A stretch of DNA of 64,000 nucleotides from Variovorax paradoxus NBRC 15149. GTDB lineage: Bacteria; Pseudomonadota; Gammaproteobacteria; Burkholderiales; Burkholderiaceae_C. Made by a program: the position numbers and the translations under genes. The stretch is from the NCBI RefSeq assembly GCF_001591365.1, contig NZ_BCUT01000001.1, forward strand, positions 124,001-188,000, given 5' to 3'. The notes under the pieces are model-generated. The model saw only the letters and a list, made by a program, of their open reading frames with translations. It had not been told where the DNA came from and searched no databases. Positions 21,392-32,088 of the stretch are shown here, piece after piece; the first letter of the stretch is position 1, and each line of letters starts with the position of its first letter.

Positions 21392-22573
21392 TTGAACGAT
21401 TATGTCATTCGGGTGGTGGCGTCGCTGTCGGACCTGGACCCGAAAGCATGGAACGCCCTCCTCGCGGCCGAGGCGCAGCCCTCGCCCTTCATGCGCCATG
21501 AATACCTTTCGGCATTGCACGACAGCGGCAGCGCCTCGCCCGAAAGCGGCTGGATGCCGCAGTTCATCACCCTGTGGCGTGGCAAGGAACTGCGGGCGGC
21601 CTGCCCGGCCTACATCAAGACCCACTCCTATGGCGAATATGTCTTCGACTGGGCCTGGGCCAATGCCTACGAACAGCATGGGCTTGCCTACTATCCCAAG
21701 GCAGTGGTGGCCGTGCCGTTCACGCCGGTGCCCGGCGCACGCCTGCTGGCGCGCGATGCGCAGGACCGCACGCTGCTGGTGCAGGCACTGGTGGCCTGGT
21801 GCAGGAAGGAAGAACTGTCGTCGCTGCATCTGCTGTTCGGCGCGGACGCCGACATTGCCGCCTGCACCGAAGCGGGCCTGATGCTGCGCAACACGGTGCA
21901 GTTCCACTGGACGAATGCCGCCCCGGGGGAATCAGGCGAAACAGCCGGCTACGCGGACTTCGAAGCCTTTCTTGCCAGCCTGTCGCACGACAAGCGCAAG
22001 AAGATCCGGCAGGAGCGCCGCAAGGTGGCCGAGGCCGGCGTGACCTTTCGCTGGTCGCGCGGCGCAGACATCGCCCGGTCGGATTGGGATTTCTTCTACC
22101 GCTGCTATGCGCGCACCTACCGCGAGCATGGCAACCCGCCCTATCTTTCGCGCGACTTCTTCCAGCGCATGGCCGACACCATGCCCGAAGCCTGGCTGCT
22201 GTTCGTCGCCGAGCGCGGAGGAAAGCCCATCGCGGCGAGCCTGATCGCGCTGTCCACCCACGGGGACGACGCGCTGGTGGCCTATGGCCGCTACTGGGGC
22301 GCCGTGGAGCGCGTCGACTGCCTGCATTTCGAGGCCTGCTACTACCAGCCGCTGGCCTGGTGCATTGCGCACGGCGCCAGGCGCTTCGAAGGCGGGGCGC
22401 AGGGCGAGCACAAGATGGCGCGCGCATTGATGCCGGTGAAGACCACCAGCGCGCACTGGCTCGCGCACCCCGGCTTCGCCGACGCGGTCGAACGCTTTCT
22501 CGAGCGCGAGGGCGAAGGCATCGAGAACTACATGGACCACCTGGGCGAACGCAGCCCCTTCAAGGCCGGCTGA
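21392..22573 (+). CDS. GNAT/FemAB-like acyltransferase (PF04339 type)
   Basis: A 393-residue protein of the peptidoglycan-recognition/N-acyltransferase-like family with a double GNAT fold. Recognisable pieces are SPFMRHEYLSALHDSGSA near the start, the basic LSHDKRKKIRQERRKV (~200-215) and the late block FEACYYQPLAWCIAHG with FEGGAQGEHKMARALMP. The substrate is unknown. I chose the TTG at 21392, which follows a purine-rich AGAAAAAGG; an ATG at 21314 would overlap nadE by 59 nt and adds unrelated residues. It is transcribed away from nadE, so the two may share an upstream control region. Confidence 0.8.
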   Translation: MNDYVIRVVASLSDLDPKAWNALLAAEAQPSPFMRHEYLSALHDSGSASPESGWMPQFITLWRGKELRAACPAYIKTHSYGEYVFDWAWANAYEQHGLAYYPKAVVAVPFTPVPGARLLARDAQDRTLLVQALVAWCRKEELSSLHLLFGADADIAACTEAGLMLRNTVQFHWTNAAPGESGETAGYADFEAFLASLSHDKRKKIRQERRKVAEAGVTFRWSRGADIARSDWDFFYRCYARTYREHGNPPYLSRDFFQRMADTMPEAWLLFVAERGGKPIAASLIALSTHGDDALVAYGRYWGAVERVDCLHFEACYYQPLAWCIAHGARRFEGGAQGEHKMARALMPVKTTSAHWLAHPGFADAVERFLEREGEGIENYMDHLGERSPFKAG

Positions 22574-22603
22574 GCAGCCGGCCGCGAACACCCGGGAAGC
22601 CGC

Positions 22604-23131
22604 TTACTTCTTGTAGGCGGCGATGCCGTCGACGATTTCCTTCTTGGCCGCGTCGATGCCTTCCCAGCCCAGCACCTTGACCCACTTGCCGGCTTCCAGG
22701 TCCTTGTAGTGCTCGAAGAAGTGGCTGATGGCCTTCAGGCGCATCGGGTTCACGTCGTCGACCGACTTCCAGTGGCTGTAGATCGGCAGCACCTTGTCGG
22801 TGGGCACGGCCAGCACCTTGCCGTCGACGCCGGCTTCGTCCTCCATCATCAGGATGCCGAGCGGGCGGCACGGCACCACCACGCCGGGCAGGAGCGGGTA
22901 CGGCGCGATCACCAGCACGTCGACCGGGTCGCCGTCGCCGGAGAGGGTCTGCGGCACGTAGCCGTAGTTGGCCGGGTAGTACATCGCGGTCGTCATGAAG
23001 CGGTCGACGAAGATCGCGCCCGATTCCTTGTCGACTTCGTACTTGATCGGGTCGGCATTCATCGGGATTTCGATCACGACATTGAAGGCGTCGGGGATGT
23101 TCTTGCCGGGGGAGACTTTGTCGAAGGACAT
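22604..23131 (-). CDS. ppa: Inorganic pyrophosphatase (soluble, family I)
   Basis: Cytoplasmic enzyme that hydrolyses pyrophosphate to phosphate and so drives biosynthetic reactions. The 175-residue product is a typical bacterial family I hexamer subunit. It has the metal-binding signature DGDPVDVLV (~65-73), the upstream [11 protein letters not shown] and the later [15 protein letters not shown]. The start is the ATG at 23131. It is transcribed away from hppA, a proton-pumping pyrophosphatase, so soluble and membrane PPi hydrolysis genes share one 254-nt upstream region. Confidence 0.96.
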   Translation of the reverse strand: MSFDKVSPGKNIPDAFNVVIEIPMNADPIKYEVDKESGAIFVDRFMTTAMYYPANYGYVPQTLSGDGDPVDVLVIAPYPLLPGVVVPCRPLGILMMEDEAGVDGKVLAVPTDKVLPIYSHWKSVDDVNPMRLKAISHFFEHYKDLEAGKWVKVLGWEGIDAAKKEIVDGIAAYKK

Positions 23132-23385
23132 GACGTTTTCGAGTAGTTGAAAAGTATGAGGGGAGATGGGGACAAACCCGGAGTTTACTTTCCGTGTCAC
23201 GGCCCGGTCGCACGCGTTCTTGTTTTTGCCTGTAAATTGCACCCGTTGGCCAATCGGCTCCGCACCTCGGTGCTGCGAGCTTCGAGGAAGCAACGCGACG
23301 GAAAACCTGGGTCCCGTACGCGTTGCGCGCAGGACCCATGCTGTCCGTCTCCACTAGTCACAACGAACGAATGGAGAAGCAAAGC

Positions 23386-25913
<2,528 letters not shown>

Positions 25914-25914
<1 letters not shown>

Positions 25915-26282
25915 TGCCCACCACGGAAAGACTCGAGGCCTTCATTGCCGCCGTGGAGAGCGGTGCGCACGCCCAGGCCATCGAGGACTACTACACCGAG
26001 GACGCGACCATGCGCGAGAACCAGGCCGAGCCCCGGCGCGGCCGCAGCGCGCTGGTTGCGCGCGAGCAGGCGACGCTGGACCGCACCGCCTCGGTGGTTT
26101 CGACCTGCGTGCGCCCGGTGTTCGTGAACGGCGACCACGTGGTGATCCGCTGGGTCTTCGATTTCCGCTTCAAGGACGGCAAGGCCATGCGCATGGAAGA
26201 ACTCGCCTGGCAGCGCTGGGAGGGCGAGCGCATCGCCCAGGAAGAGTTCTTCTACGATCCGGCGCAGGCCAGGCCCGCCTGA
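25914..26282 (+). CDS. NTF2/SnoaL-like protein
   Basis: A 122-residue protein of the NTF2-like/SnoaL superfamily. The opening helices (RLEAFIAAVESGAHAQAIEDYY) are followed by a strand-rich half with VVIRWVFDFRFKDGKAMRME and LAWQRWEGERIAQEEFFYD, the usual alpha+beta cone. Family members are small isomerases, cyclases or ligand-binding proteins; this one has no assignable substrate. It starts at the A of the hppA stop (TGATG), so it is translationally coupled to the pyrophosphatase, and it converges on the TetR gene. Confidence 0.75.
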
Positions 26283-26293
26283 GGCGGCTCTCG

Positions 26294-26908
26294 CTACCTG
26301 GCGCTCTCTGCCGCCACCGCGCGCACCAGGCGCGTGGCCGGCGGGACCAACTGGCCGAGCTCACCCACCCGGTCCTGTTCGATGGCTTGCAGCACCAGTT
26401 CGTTGATGCCGCCCACCACGGTCATCGCCATTTCGCTCGTCAGGTGCGCCGCGGGGCCGCCGTTGATGGCCGCCTGGATGAAGCCGGCGATCTCGCCGTT
26501 CACCCGGCGCCGCGCCGCCAGCCCCGGCATGCCAAGGCCGAGGATCTCGACGAACAGTGTGCGCAGCAGCGGCGGATCCTGCGCAAGATAGTCGAAATAC
26601 GCGGTGATCGCCCGCTCCACCTGCGCATGCCAGGGCTGCGCCGGATCGAAGGCTTCGCTCACCGCGCGCAGCGCCAGCTTGCTGGCCGCCTCGTACAGCG
26701 CGATCAGGCACTCCGACTTGGTCGTGAAATGCTCGTAGAAGGTGCGGCGCGACACGGCGGCCTCCCGCACGATGTCGGCAATGGTGGTGTCCGCGTAGCC
26801 CTTGGCGGCCACGGCGCGCGCCATGCCTTCCAGCAGCCGGGCGTAGTGCTCGTGGGCCGGCTCTGCGGAGGCGGCCTCAAGGGCTGGTTTTTCAGTCGCG
26901 ATGCTCAT
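26294..26908 (-). CDS. TetR-family transcriptional repressor
   Basis: A 204-residue TetR/AcrR regulator. The N-terminal DNA-binding domain (~22-70) contains the helix-turn-helix TIADIVREAAVSRRTFYEHF. The C-terminal ligand domain (~80-204) is helical and includes a LFVEILGLGMPGLAARRRV stretch. The ATG at 26908 gives a normal length. It is divergent from the metal-dependent hydrolase gene at 27022. Two copies of the palindrome TGGTAC-N6-GTACC lie between them, so it probably represses both itself and that gene. Effector unknown; a lipid or acyl ligand is plausible. Confidence 0.9.
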   Translation of the reverse strand: MSIATEKPALEAASAEPAHEHYARLLEGMARAVAAKGYADTTIADIVREAAVSRRTFYEHFTTKSECLIALYEAASKLALRAVSEAFDPAQPWHAQVERAITAYFDYLAQDPPLLRTLFVEILGLGMPGLAARRRVNGEIAGFIQAAINGGPAAHLTSEMAMTVVGGINELVLQAIEQDRVGELGQLVPPATRLVRAVAAESAR

Positions 26909-26931
26909 GGAAAAGACATTGTCCTCCGCAT

Positions 26932-26949
26932 TGGTACTTGACGGTACCA
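26932..26949. promoter_or_regulatory. Putative TetR operator 1, overlapping a -35 element
   Basis: Palindrome TGGTAC-TTGACG-GTACCA, arms 26932-26937 and 26944-26949. The six spacer bases are themselves a TTGACG -35-like hexamer for the rightward gene, with CACCAT 17 nt on. A bound repressor would cover the promoter. Confidence 0.65.
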
Positions 26950-26976
26950 GCCGTGGCGTGCACCATTCCAGGAAAT

Positions 26977-26994
26977 TGGTACGAATGTGTACCG
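26977..26994. promoter_or_regulatory. Putative TetR operator 2
   Basis: Second copy of the motif, TGGTAC-GAATGT-GTACCG, differing from operator 1 at one outer base. Its centre is 45 bp from the first and 37 bp before the ATG of the metal-dependent hydrolase. Sharing both arms and the 6-bp spacing makes chance unlikely. Confidence 0.65.
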
Positions 26995-27021
26995 CATCGC
27001 ATTTTCCAAGGAACATCAGCC

Positions 27022-27858
27022 ATGGCCGACCTTGTCGTGCGCCGCCTTCTGATCGACCTGCAAACGCCGTTCGGCCGCAACTGGTGCGGCGGCAACGCAT
27101 TCTCCACCGCCTTTTTCAATGCGCTGTCGATGAGCTTTCCGTTCGGCGAGCAGTTCTTCATCGATGCCGTGCGCGACGCCGCGGCCACGCTGCCGGCGCA
27201 AGCACAGGAAGCGCTTCGCGCCGACGTGCGCGGCTTCATCGGCCAGGAGGCTACGCACCGGCGCATTCATTCGCTTTTCAACACCCACCTGCAGGACCAG
27301 GGCCTGGTGGACGGTTGGACTCCCCGCGCCGCCAGGCGCATGCAGTTGCTGGAGGGCGCCGATCCGCGCCATGCGCTGGCAGCCACCGCAGCCACGGAGC
27401 ACTTCACCGCCATGTTCGCCGAATGGCTGCTCGCCCACCCCCAGGTGCTCGACGGCGCCGAGCCGCGGCTGCGCACCATGTGGCTCTGGCACAGCGCCGA
27501 AGAGCTGGAGCACAAGGCCGTGGCGTTCGACATCTACAAGGCTGCGCAAGGGTCCGACGCCTGGCGCAGGCGCTGGTTCCGGCGCGTGACGCTGATGTTC
27601 CTGGACGACCTCATGCGCCAGACCGCCGACAACCTGCGCCGCGAAGGCCAGCTGTGGAAATGGGCGACCTGGAAGAGCGCCGCGCGCATCCTGCTCGGCA
27701 GAGGCGGCCTGCTCGGCGGCAACTGGCGGGCCTGGCGCAGCTACTTTCGCGCCGATTTCCATCCGGCGCAGCAGGACAGCAGCCTGTCGGCACGCTGGCT
27801 CGAGAACAACCGCGCACACTACACGCCGGTAGGCGCGGCGGCCGAGGCTCTTCAGTAG
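27022..27858 (+). CDS. Putative metal-dependent hydrolase (PF10118-like)
   Basis: A 278-residue predicted metal-dependent hydrolase of the family often annotated as YMDB/PF10118. Conserved candidate ligands are the helical EATHRRIHSLFN (~75-86), ATEHFTAMFAEWLL (~125-138) and HSAEELEHKAVAFD (~155-168). Together they form a His/Glu-rich helical bundle, which suggests a di-metal (ferritin-like) site. The ATG at 27022 has AAGGA 10 nt upstream. It is divergent from a TetR gene with shared operators, so it is probably inducible. The reaction is unknown, and no membrane segment is clear. Confidence 0.75.
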   Translation: MADLVVRRLLIDLQTPFGRNWCGGNAFSTAFFNALSMSFPFGEQFFIDAVRDAAATLPAQAQEALRADVRGFIGQEATHRRIHSLFNTHLQDQGLVDGWTPRAARRMQLLEGADPRHALAATAATEHFTAMFAEWLLAHPQVLDGAEPRLRTMWLWHSAEELEHKAVAFDIYKAAQGSDAWRRRWFRRVTLMFLDDLMRQTADNLRREGQLWKWATWKSAARILLGRGGLLGGNWRAWRSYFRADFHPAQQDSSLSARWLENNRAHYTPVGAAAEALQ

Positions 27859-28433
27859 AAACTGGCCCTGTGGCTGGGAGGAGTGGCGGCGGCTCGCTGT
27901 TCGGGGCGCATTGCCAGGTCGTGCAGGGTGTCGAAGTCCGAAGGGGCATCCGGAATGCGCATCACGGTTTCCTGTTCGGTCAGCGACGCCACCCAGAGGC
28001 CCGCGGCCGAGTCGGCGGGCTCGTCGTTGGCGAAGGTGCCGTCGCGGATGTAGAGGGTTTCGCCGTCGGGGCGTTCGGCGTGCAATTCGATCAGGCGCGA
28101 AATCGAAAAGTTGTAGGTCACCAGCTTTTCGCGCGTCAGGCGGTCCTTGCCGCCGCAATTGAACGAGCCTTCCGCCGCAATGACGATGCAGGAGCCCTCC
28201 ACGCCCTCGTCGACATGGCTTCCGGTGCGCCAGACGGCGTTCGGAAGGCGCGCGCGCACCTTGTCGATCACCAGGTCGCGCTGCTTGTTGAGGCTGCCCA
28301 GCGGCGGAACCAGCGAGCGCAATTGGCGCAGGCGCTCCGCAAAGATGTTGTCCATGAGGAATTCCACATGGTGCGTCGCACTGCCGGAGGAACGCTTGAC
28401 CACCTGCATGACCACGTGGCGCGACTTGTTCAT
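27852..28433 (-). CDS. Hypothetical protein (193 aa)
   Basis: I do not recognise this protein. It is soluble-looking, has no signal peptide or membrane helix, and begins with a basic, beta-prone segment (KSRHVVMQVVKRSSGSATHH). A conserved-looking middle contains GSFNCGGKDRL and LVTYNFSISRLIELHAERPD. The ATG at 28433 has GGAAGGA 7 nt upstream, good evidence of translation. It converges on the metal-dependent hydrolase gene with a 7-nt overlap of stop regions. The AT-rich stretch upstream probably holds its promoter. Base composition of the coding part is like its neighbours. Confidence 0.6.
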   Translation of the reverse strand: MNKSRHVVMQVVKRSSGSATHHVEFLMDNIFAERLRQLRSLVPPLGSLNKQRDLVIDKVRARLPNAVWRTGSHVDEGVEGSCIVIAAEGSFNCGGKDRLTREKLVTYNFSISRLIELHAERPDGETLYIRDGTFANDEPADSAAGLWVASLTEQETVMRIPDAPSDFDTLHDLAMRPEQRAAATPPSHRASFY

Positions 28434-28655
28434 TGCAGATTCCTTCCGCAAATCGCCCGGCACTGGGCGTTATTGCACATACACAAAATCATTTGCCGTC
28501 GACTACAAATTAGAACTTTTGACTAACGCAATAAATGCATCAATTGTGTCTAACTGTATATCCATTGCAGGCGATTTGGAAAGAAAATCTGCAATTCTCA
28601 CGCTCGGGCATGTCGCCAAGGCGTCGCGCCGCCATGCTAGGCCCGCGAATCCGGC
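28434..28655. other. AT-rich intergenic stretch
   Basis: About 220 nt without a supportable gene. The part 28465-28600 is far more AT-rich than the window average (TACAAATTAGAACTTTTGAC, AATAAATGCATCAATTGTG). It probably holds the promoter of the leftward hypothetical gene and the 3' end of the seven-gene lipid operon. No clear terminator hairpin is seen. Confidence 0.5.
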
Positions 28656-28886
28656 TTATTCGAGCGATTCGTCGAGCGCCTTGCACGAGGGCGCGCAAAC
28701 GGTCTGCGACTTGCCCAGCACCTGGCGGGTGCGCAATTGCGACCGTACGCGGTGCTTTCCGCACATGAAGCAGGACATGGTGGCCCCGCTGAACGACGCC
28801 GAAGCGCGGAACGGAGAGCCCGGTGCCTTCGATTTGTAACGCAGGCCATCGGCCACAACGGCGGTCTTGACCTCAGCTTTGGCCAT
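28656..28886 (-). CDS. Small Cys-rich protein, possible zinc ribbon
   Basis: A 76-residue protein, rich in Lys at the start, with four cysteines arranged as a possible metal knuckle: CFMCGKH (~38-44) and CAPSC (~65-69), 26 residues apart. The spacing fits a small zinc ribbon. No family is recognised. Its ATG at 28886 lies 14 nt inside the 3' end of the preceding gene, so translation is coupled to the operon that starts with the phospholipase D gene. Its function there is unknown; an RNA/DNA-binding or assembly role is possible. Confidence 0.6.
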   Translation of the reverse strand: MAKAEVKTAVVADGLRYKSKAPGSPFRASASFSGATMSCFMCGKHRVRSQLRTRQVLGKSQTVCAPSCKALDESLE

Positions 28887-29232
28887 CGGCTTTGTCCTTT
28901 TTCGGTTCGGTGTTGCGCATGGCGCGTGCAATGGCTTCTCTCGCGCTGACTTCGGCCGCAAGCGCCGTGTCGAGCGCCGAGCGGCAGAGGCCGGCATGTT
29001 GGTAATTGAGGTTTTCGTAGACCTCGGCGGCGGCAGGATAGGCGTCCAGCAGACGCCCCAGGTCGGCGCCGGGTTCAACGTCGTTGAATTCGTGCACCAG
29101 GTGTTCTACCACCGAGCGGTACTGCTCGGCGCCTACGGGGACGGCGCTGTGCTCAAGCCGCTCCAGCAGTTGAGCCAGCACGTGGGTCACTGCCAGATCG
29201 GTCTTGGAAGACGGATTATGGGTCGTGTTCAT
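28873..29232 (-). CDS. Hypothetical helical protein (119 aa)
   Basis: Unrecognised soluble protein. It is predicted mostly helical, with LAVTHVLAQLLERLEHSAVP and YRSVVEHLVHEFNDVEPGADLG, ending in a charged tail (TEPKKDKADGQS). ATG 29232 is preferred; another ATG at 29241 would add MQS, and neither has a clear ribosome site. It lies 41 nt after the 294-residue protein and overlaps the Cys-rich gene by 14 nt. It belongs to the lipid-type operon by position only. Confidence 0.55.
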   Translation of the reverse strand: MNTTHNPSSKTDLAVTHVLAQLLERLEHSAVPVGAEQYRSVVEHLVHEFNDVEPGADLGRLLDAYPAAAEVYENLNYQHAGLCRSALDTALAAEVSAREAIARAMRNTEPKKDKADGQS

Positions 29233-29273
29233 GGATTGCATCTGGGGGCAGCATACGCTTATGCAAGTGGCTG

Positions 29274-30158
29274 CTACGGCGTGGGGGTTGCCCCCTGCGC
29301 GGCCTGCATGCGCCGCAGCAGGCTGTGCAGCATCTCCGTCGACAGCCCGTGAATGACCAGCCGGTGCCCGGCCCGCAGGGTCGAAAGCGGCACCAGCGGA
29401 TGCTTGTTGTTCACCAGGATGAGGTGCTCGGGGGCGCCCAGCAAGGTGGCCGCGTAGATGCCGATGGTTTCGTCCAGCTGCAGCGAATTGGCGGCGCGCC
29501 AGAAGTCGTTGTCGGTCAGCATCAGCTGGTACAGCGGCGTGAAAAGCTCGATGGCGCTCTGCAGGTCGAGAAAGTTGAGCCTGCCGCGCGGCATGTCGGA
29601 AAGCCGCAGGCCCGGGTCCCTGATCATCGAAAAATCGACCTCGGGCGCCTTGGCCAGCACCAGCCCCTTGTCGCGCAGCGCCTGGTTCAGCCGGATCACG
29701 AAGTTGAAGAGATTCAGGTCGTGCTTCAGGAAGGTCTCGTCCTTGAGCGCATCGATGTCGGCCGGCTCCAGCGGCGAGGTGCCCACGGGTACCGGCGAAT
29801 TGCGGCCGATGAAGCCCAGCACCTGCGAGCCGAGGTGGAAATGCCGCAGGATCAGCCAGTTCGCTTCCGGCGAGACGAAGCGTTTCAGCCCCCAGGCCAG
29901 CAGCCGGTGCAGCAGCTTCGAGTGCGACCAGTTGCGCGGCACGAACACCTTCACCACCTGGATCAGGATGATCGTGAGCCGCGCCACTGGCCGCAGGAAC
30001 GGCAGCAGGTACTGGCGCGAGCCCGAGCTCGAGTCGGCCAGCCATGCCGCCTTGACCTCGTCGGGCAGCGGCGTGCTCTGGTCCAGGTAGAGCGCGAGCC
30101 AGGGACTGGGGTCGCGCTCGTCGTGACCCTGCGCAAGAAAATCAGGCGTTCGGCTCAT
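29274..30158 (-). CDS. Conserved-looking hypothetical protein of the KAS III operon (294 aa)
   Basis: A 294-residue protein without a recognised domain. It has one moderately hydrophobic stretch (~48-72, YLLPFLRPVARLTIILIQVV) followed by a basic region, suggesting a peripheral or monotopic membrane protein. It also contains LNLFNFVIRLNQAL (~148-161) and a late NNKHPLVPLSTLRAGHRLVI. Its start overlaps the end of the condensing-enzyme gene by 17 nt, so the two are translationally coupled and probably work together. It might present or transfer a lipid substrate, but this is a guess from context. Confidence 0.65.
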   Translation of the reverse strand: MSRTPDFLAQGHDERDPSPWLALYLDQSTPLPDEVKAAWLADSSSGSRQYLLPFLRPVARLTIILIQVVKVFVPRNWSHSKLLHRLLAWGLKRFVSPEANWLILRHFHLGSQVLGFIGRNSPVPVGTSPLEPADIDALKDETFLKHDLNLFNFVIRLNQALRDKGLVLAKAPEVDFSMIRDPGLRLSDMPRGRLNFLDLQSAIELFTPLYQLMLTDNDFWRAANSLQLDETIGIYAATLLGAPEHLILVNNKHPLVPLSTLRAGHRLVIHGLSTEMLHSLLRRMQAAQGATPTP

Positions 30159-32085
30159 GGGGCATCCGCTGTGTAATGTGCTGAAACTGCATCAGGTACA
30201 GCGCGGCCGTGTGGCGCGCCGTGTCGATGATCTGGCGGGCCGCCCGGCCCCGGCCTTCGGCGCCCTCGCCGCCTTCCACGGCCATCACCATCTCGACCGC
30301 GGCGAGCCAGCGGTTCAGGTGGTTCTCGTCGTTGTGACCGTGGTATTCGAGAAAGCGGAAGGCGTCGGGCAGCAGCTTCAGGCCGGCCTTGATCAGCGGC
30401 AGCAGCGCGGGAACGATGCGCTGGCCCGTGCCCTCGATGATGTAGATGGCGCCCAGCAGGCCGATCGGGTTGCGCGTGGCGGCCAGGCCGTGCAGGTAGG
30501 CATTGAGCGCCTCTCCGCCAGGGTTGCGGCGCAGATCGTCGATCCGCTCGACGGTGCCGCCGGCCTTGCGGTAGTCGCTGAAGAGAATGTTGAAGTCGTC
30601 CTGCTCCTCGCCCGCGTGCACGTCGATCAGCGCGGCCAGCGCCTGGTACGGGCCGGTCAGCGAAGCGGCGCCTTCGCGCATCCAGCGGCTGCCTTCGCGC
30701 ACCTGCGGGATCCACTGCTCCATCCAGTTCAGGTAGTCGGGCAAGGCAAGGCGGCGCTCGCGGATCTGGCGGATCAGCGGCGTGCGCCAGGCGCGCGAGC
30801 GGTAGTCGTGCCAGATGCCGGCCAGTTCGGTCAGCAGCGCGCCGAGGCCTTCGGGCGCGGCGGCCGGGTCGTGCGGCGGAGCGATCGCGGCTTCTTCGTC
30901 CGGGGCCGCGTCGGCCGTGGTGCGCGGAACGGCCACCGCCCGGGCGGGCGCCTCGGCCGCCTCGACCTCCAGCAGCATGTAGGCGGCCATGAAGCGCCCC
31001 GATTCCGGCACGTAGCAGAAGATCTGTTCGCCCGGCTTCAGCGCCTTGGAGTGCAGGAACTCCGACAGCATGATCAGGATCGACGCGGCCCCCGTATTGC
31101 CGCGCCAGGCCAAGTTGCTCCACCAGCGCTCGCGCGGAATGGCGAGGTCGGCCTTGGCCATCAGGTCCTCGACCACGGGAATGAATTTCTCCGACGAGTA
31201 GTGGCACAGGAAGTGGTCGATCCGCTTCGGATCGAGCCATCCGCCCTGCACCAGCGTTGCGTATTCATGAATGCCGATGTCGAACAGGTGCGGCAGCAGG
31301 CGGATGTCCTGCCGCAGCGACAAGGCACCCGCCGCCTCCGCTTCGGCCCACGAGCCAAAATCGAGATGGCCGCGCGCGCGGTCCTCGGTCAGGCCCAGCT
31401 GCATGCATACCGGGTAGTCCCCCGAGAACGCGCGCTGGTGCACCCACTTGAGCCGCAGGCGCAGCCCCGGGTTGCCGGCCAGCGCAGGTGCACCGTCCGA
31501 CAGCAGCAGCGCGCCCGCACCGTCGGAGAGCATCCAGCGCAGGAAGTGCGAATCGAAGTCGGTCTCGTAGCCACGCGCAGCGAAGCGCGAGCGCTTGAAA
31601 AGCCGCGAGGGCATTTCGCTGGCCACCGCGAGCGCGCTGCGGTGTGCCCCCAGCTCGATGCCCTGCGCGGCCGACTGGATGGCCGACACGCCCGCGGCGC
31701 AGATGCCGTGCACCGACAGCGTTTCCATGGGCGGTGCCGCCAGTTCGCCCTGGATCATGTTGGCGAAACCGGGCATCAGCGTGTCGCCGCCCGAAGAGCC
31801 GCTGGCCAGCAGCGACACGCGCGACAGCTCGGCGCCGCCGCGCCGCAGGCAGTCGCGGATCGCGCCTGCCGCCAGCTGCGCATTGGTGTGGCGCGTCATG
31901 CCCTCCTCGTCGATCGCATAGTGCCGCGTGAGGATGCCGTTCTCGGCCAGGATGCGCCGCTTGATGCGCTCCGACATCCGGTTGAGCGGCGAGATGTAGG
32001 CATCCATGCGCTCGTTGGGAATGGGCTCGCCGGGCATGAAGTAGCCGGCGCTCTCGATATAGACGCGTTGGAATGGGACGGGCAT
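30142..32085 (-). CDS. KAS III-like condensing enzyme fused to a haem-oxygenase-like (putative di-iron) domain
   Basis: A 647-residue two-domain protein. Residues 1-370 are a 3-oxoacyl-ACP synthase III/OleA-like thiolase fold with the complete Cys-His-Asn triad: C129 in HGICAAG, H295 in CHYSSEK and N330 in WRGNTGAAS. An Ala/Pro linker (~375-410) leads to a helical domain (~412-645). It resembles the haem-oxygenase/TenA-like iron-containing oxidase superfamily, with candidate ligands H490 and E493, E551, and H582, H584, D586, H589 (EYHGHNDENH). Such domains, for example in UndA, oxidise or cleave fatty acyl chains with Fe and O2. The fusion suggests condensation coupled to oxidation of an acyl chain. 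It sits 3 nt after a desaturase gene. The product is unknown. Confidence 0.8.
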   Translation of the reverse strand: MPVPFQRVYIESAGYFMPGEPIPNERMDAYISPLNRMSERIKRRILAENGILTRHYAIDEEGMTRHTNAQLAAGAIRDCLRRGGAELSRVSLLASGSSGGDTLMPGFANMIQGELAAPPMETLSVHGICAAGVSAIQSAAQGIELGAHRSALAVASEMPSRLFKRSRFAARGYETDFDSHFLRWMLSDGAGALLLSDGAPALAGNPGLRLRLKWVHQRAFSGDYPVCMQLGLTEDRARGHLDFGSWAEAEAAGALSLRQDIRLLPHLFDIGIHEYATLVQGGWLDPKRIDHFLCHYSSEKFIPVVEDLMAKADLAIPRERWWSNLAWRGNTGAASILIMLSEFLHSKALKPGEQIFCYVPESGRFMAAYMLLEVEAAEAPARAVAVPRTTADAAPDEEAAIAPPHDPAAAPEGLGALLTELAGIWHDYRSRAWRTPLIRQIRERRLALPDYLNWMEQWIPQVREGSRWMREGAASLTGPYQALAALIDVHAGEEQDDFNILFSDYRKAGGTVERIDDLRRNPGGEALNAYLHGLAATRNPIGLLGAIYIIEGTGQRIVPALLPLIKAGLKLLPDAFRFLEYHGHNDENHLNRWLAAVEMVMAVEGGEGAEGRGRAARQIIDTARHTAALYLMQFQHITQRMPHEPNA

Positions 32086-32088
32086 GGT

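Noticed and set aside
28540..28764. Short open frames on both strands in the AT-rich gap and small-gene region
   Set aside because: No ribosome site, no resemblance to a family, and they overlap the better-supported Cys-rich gene.
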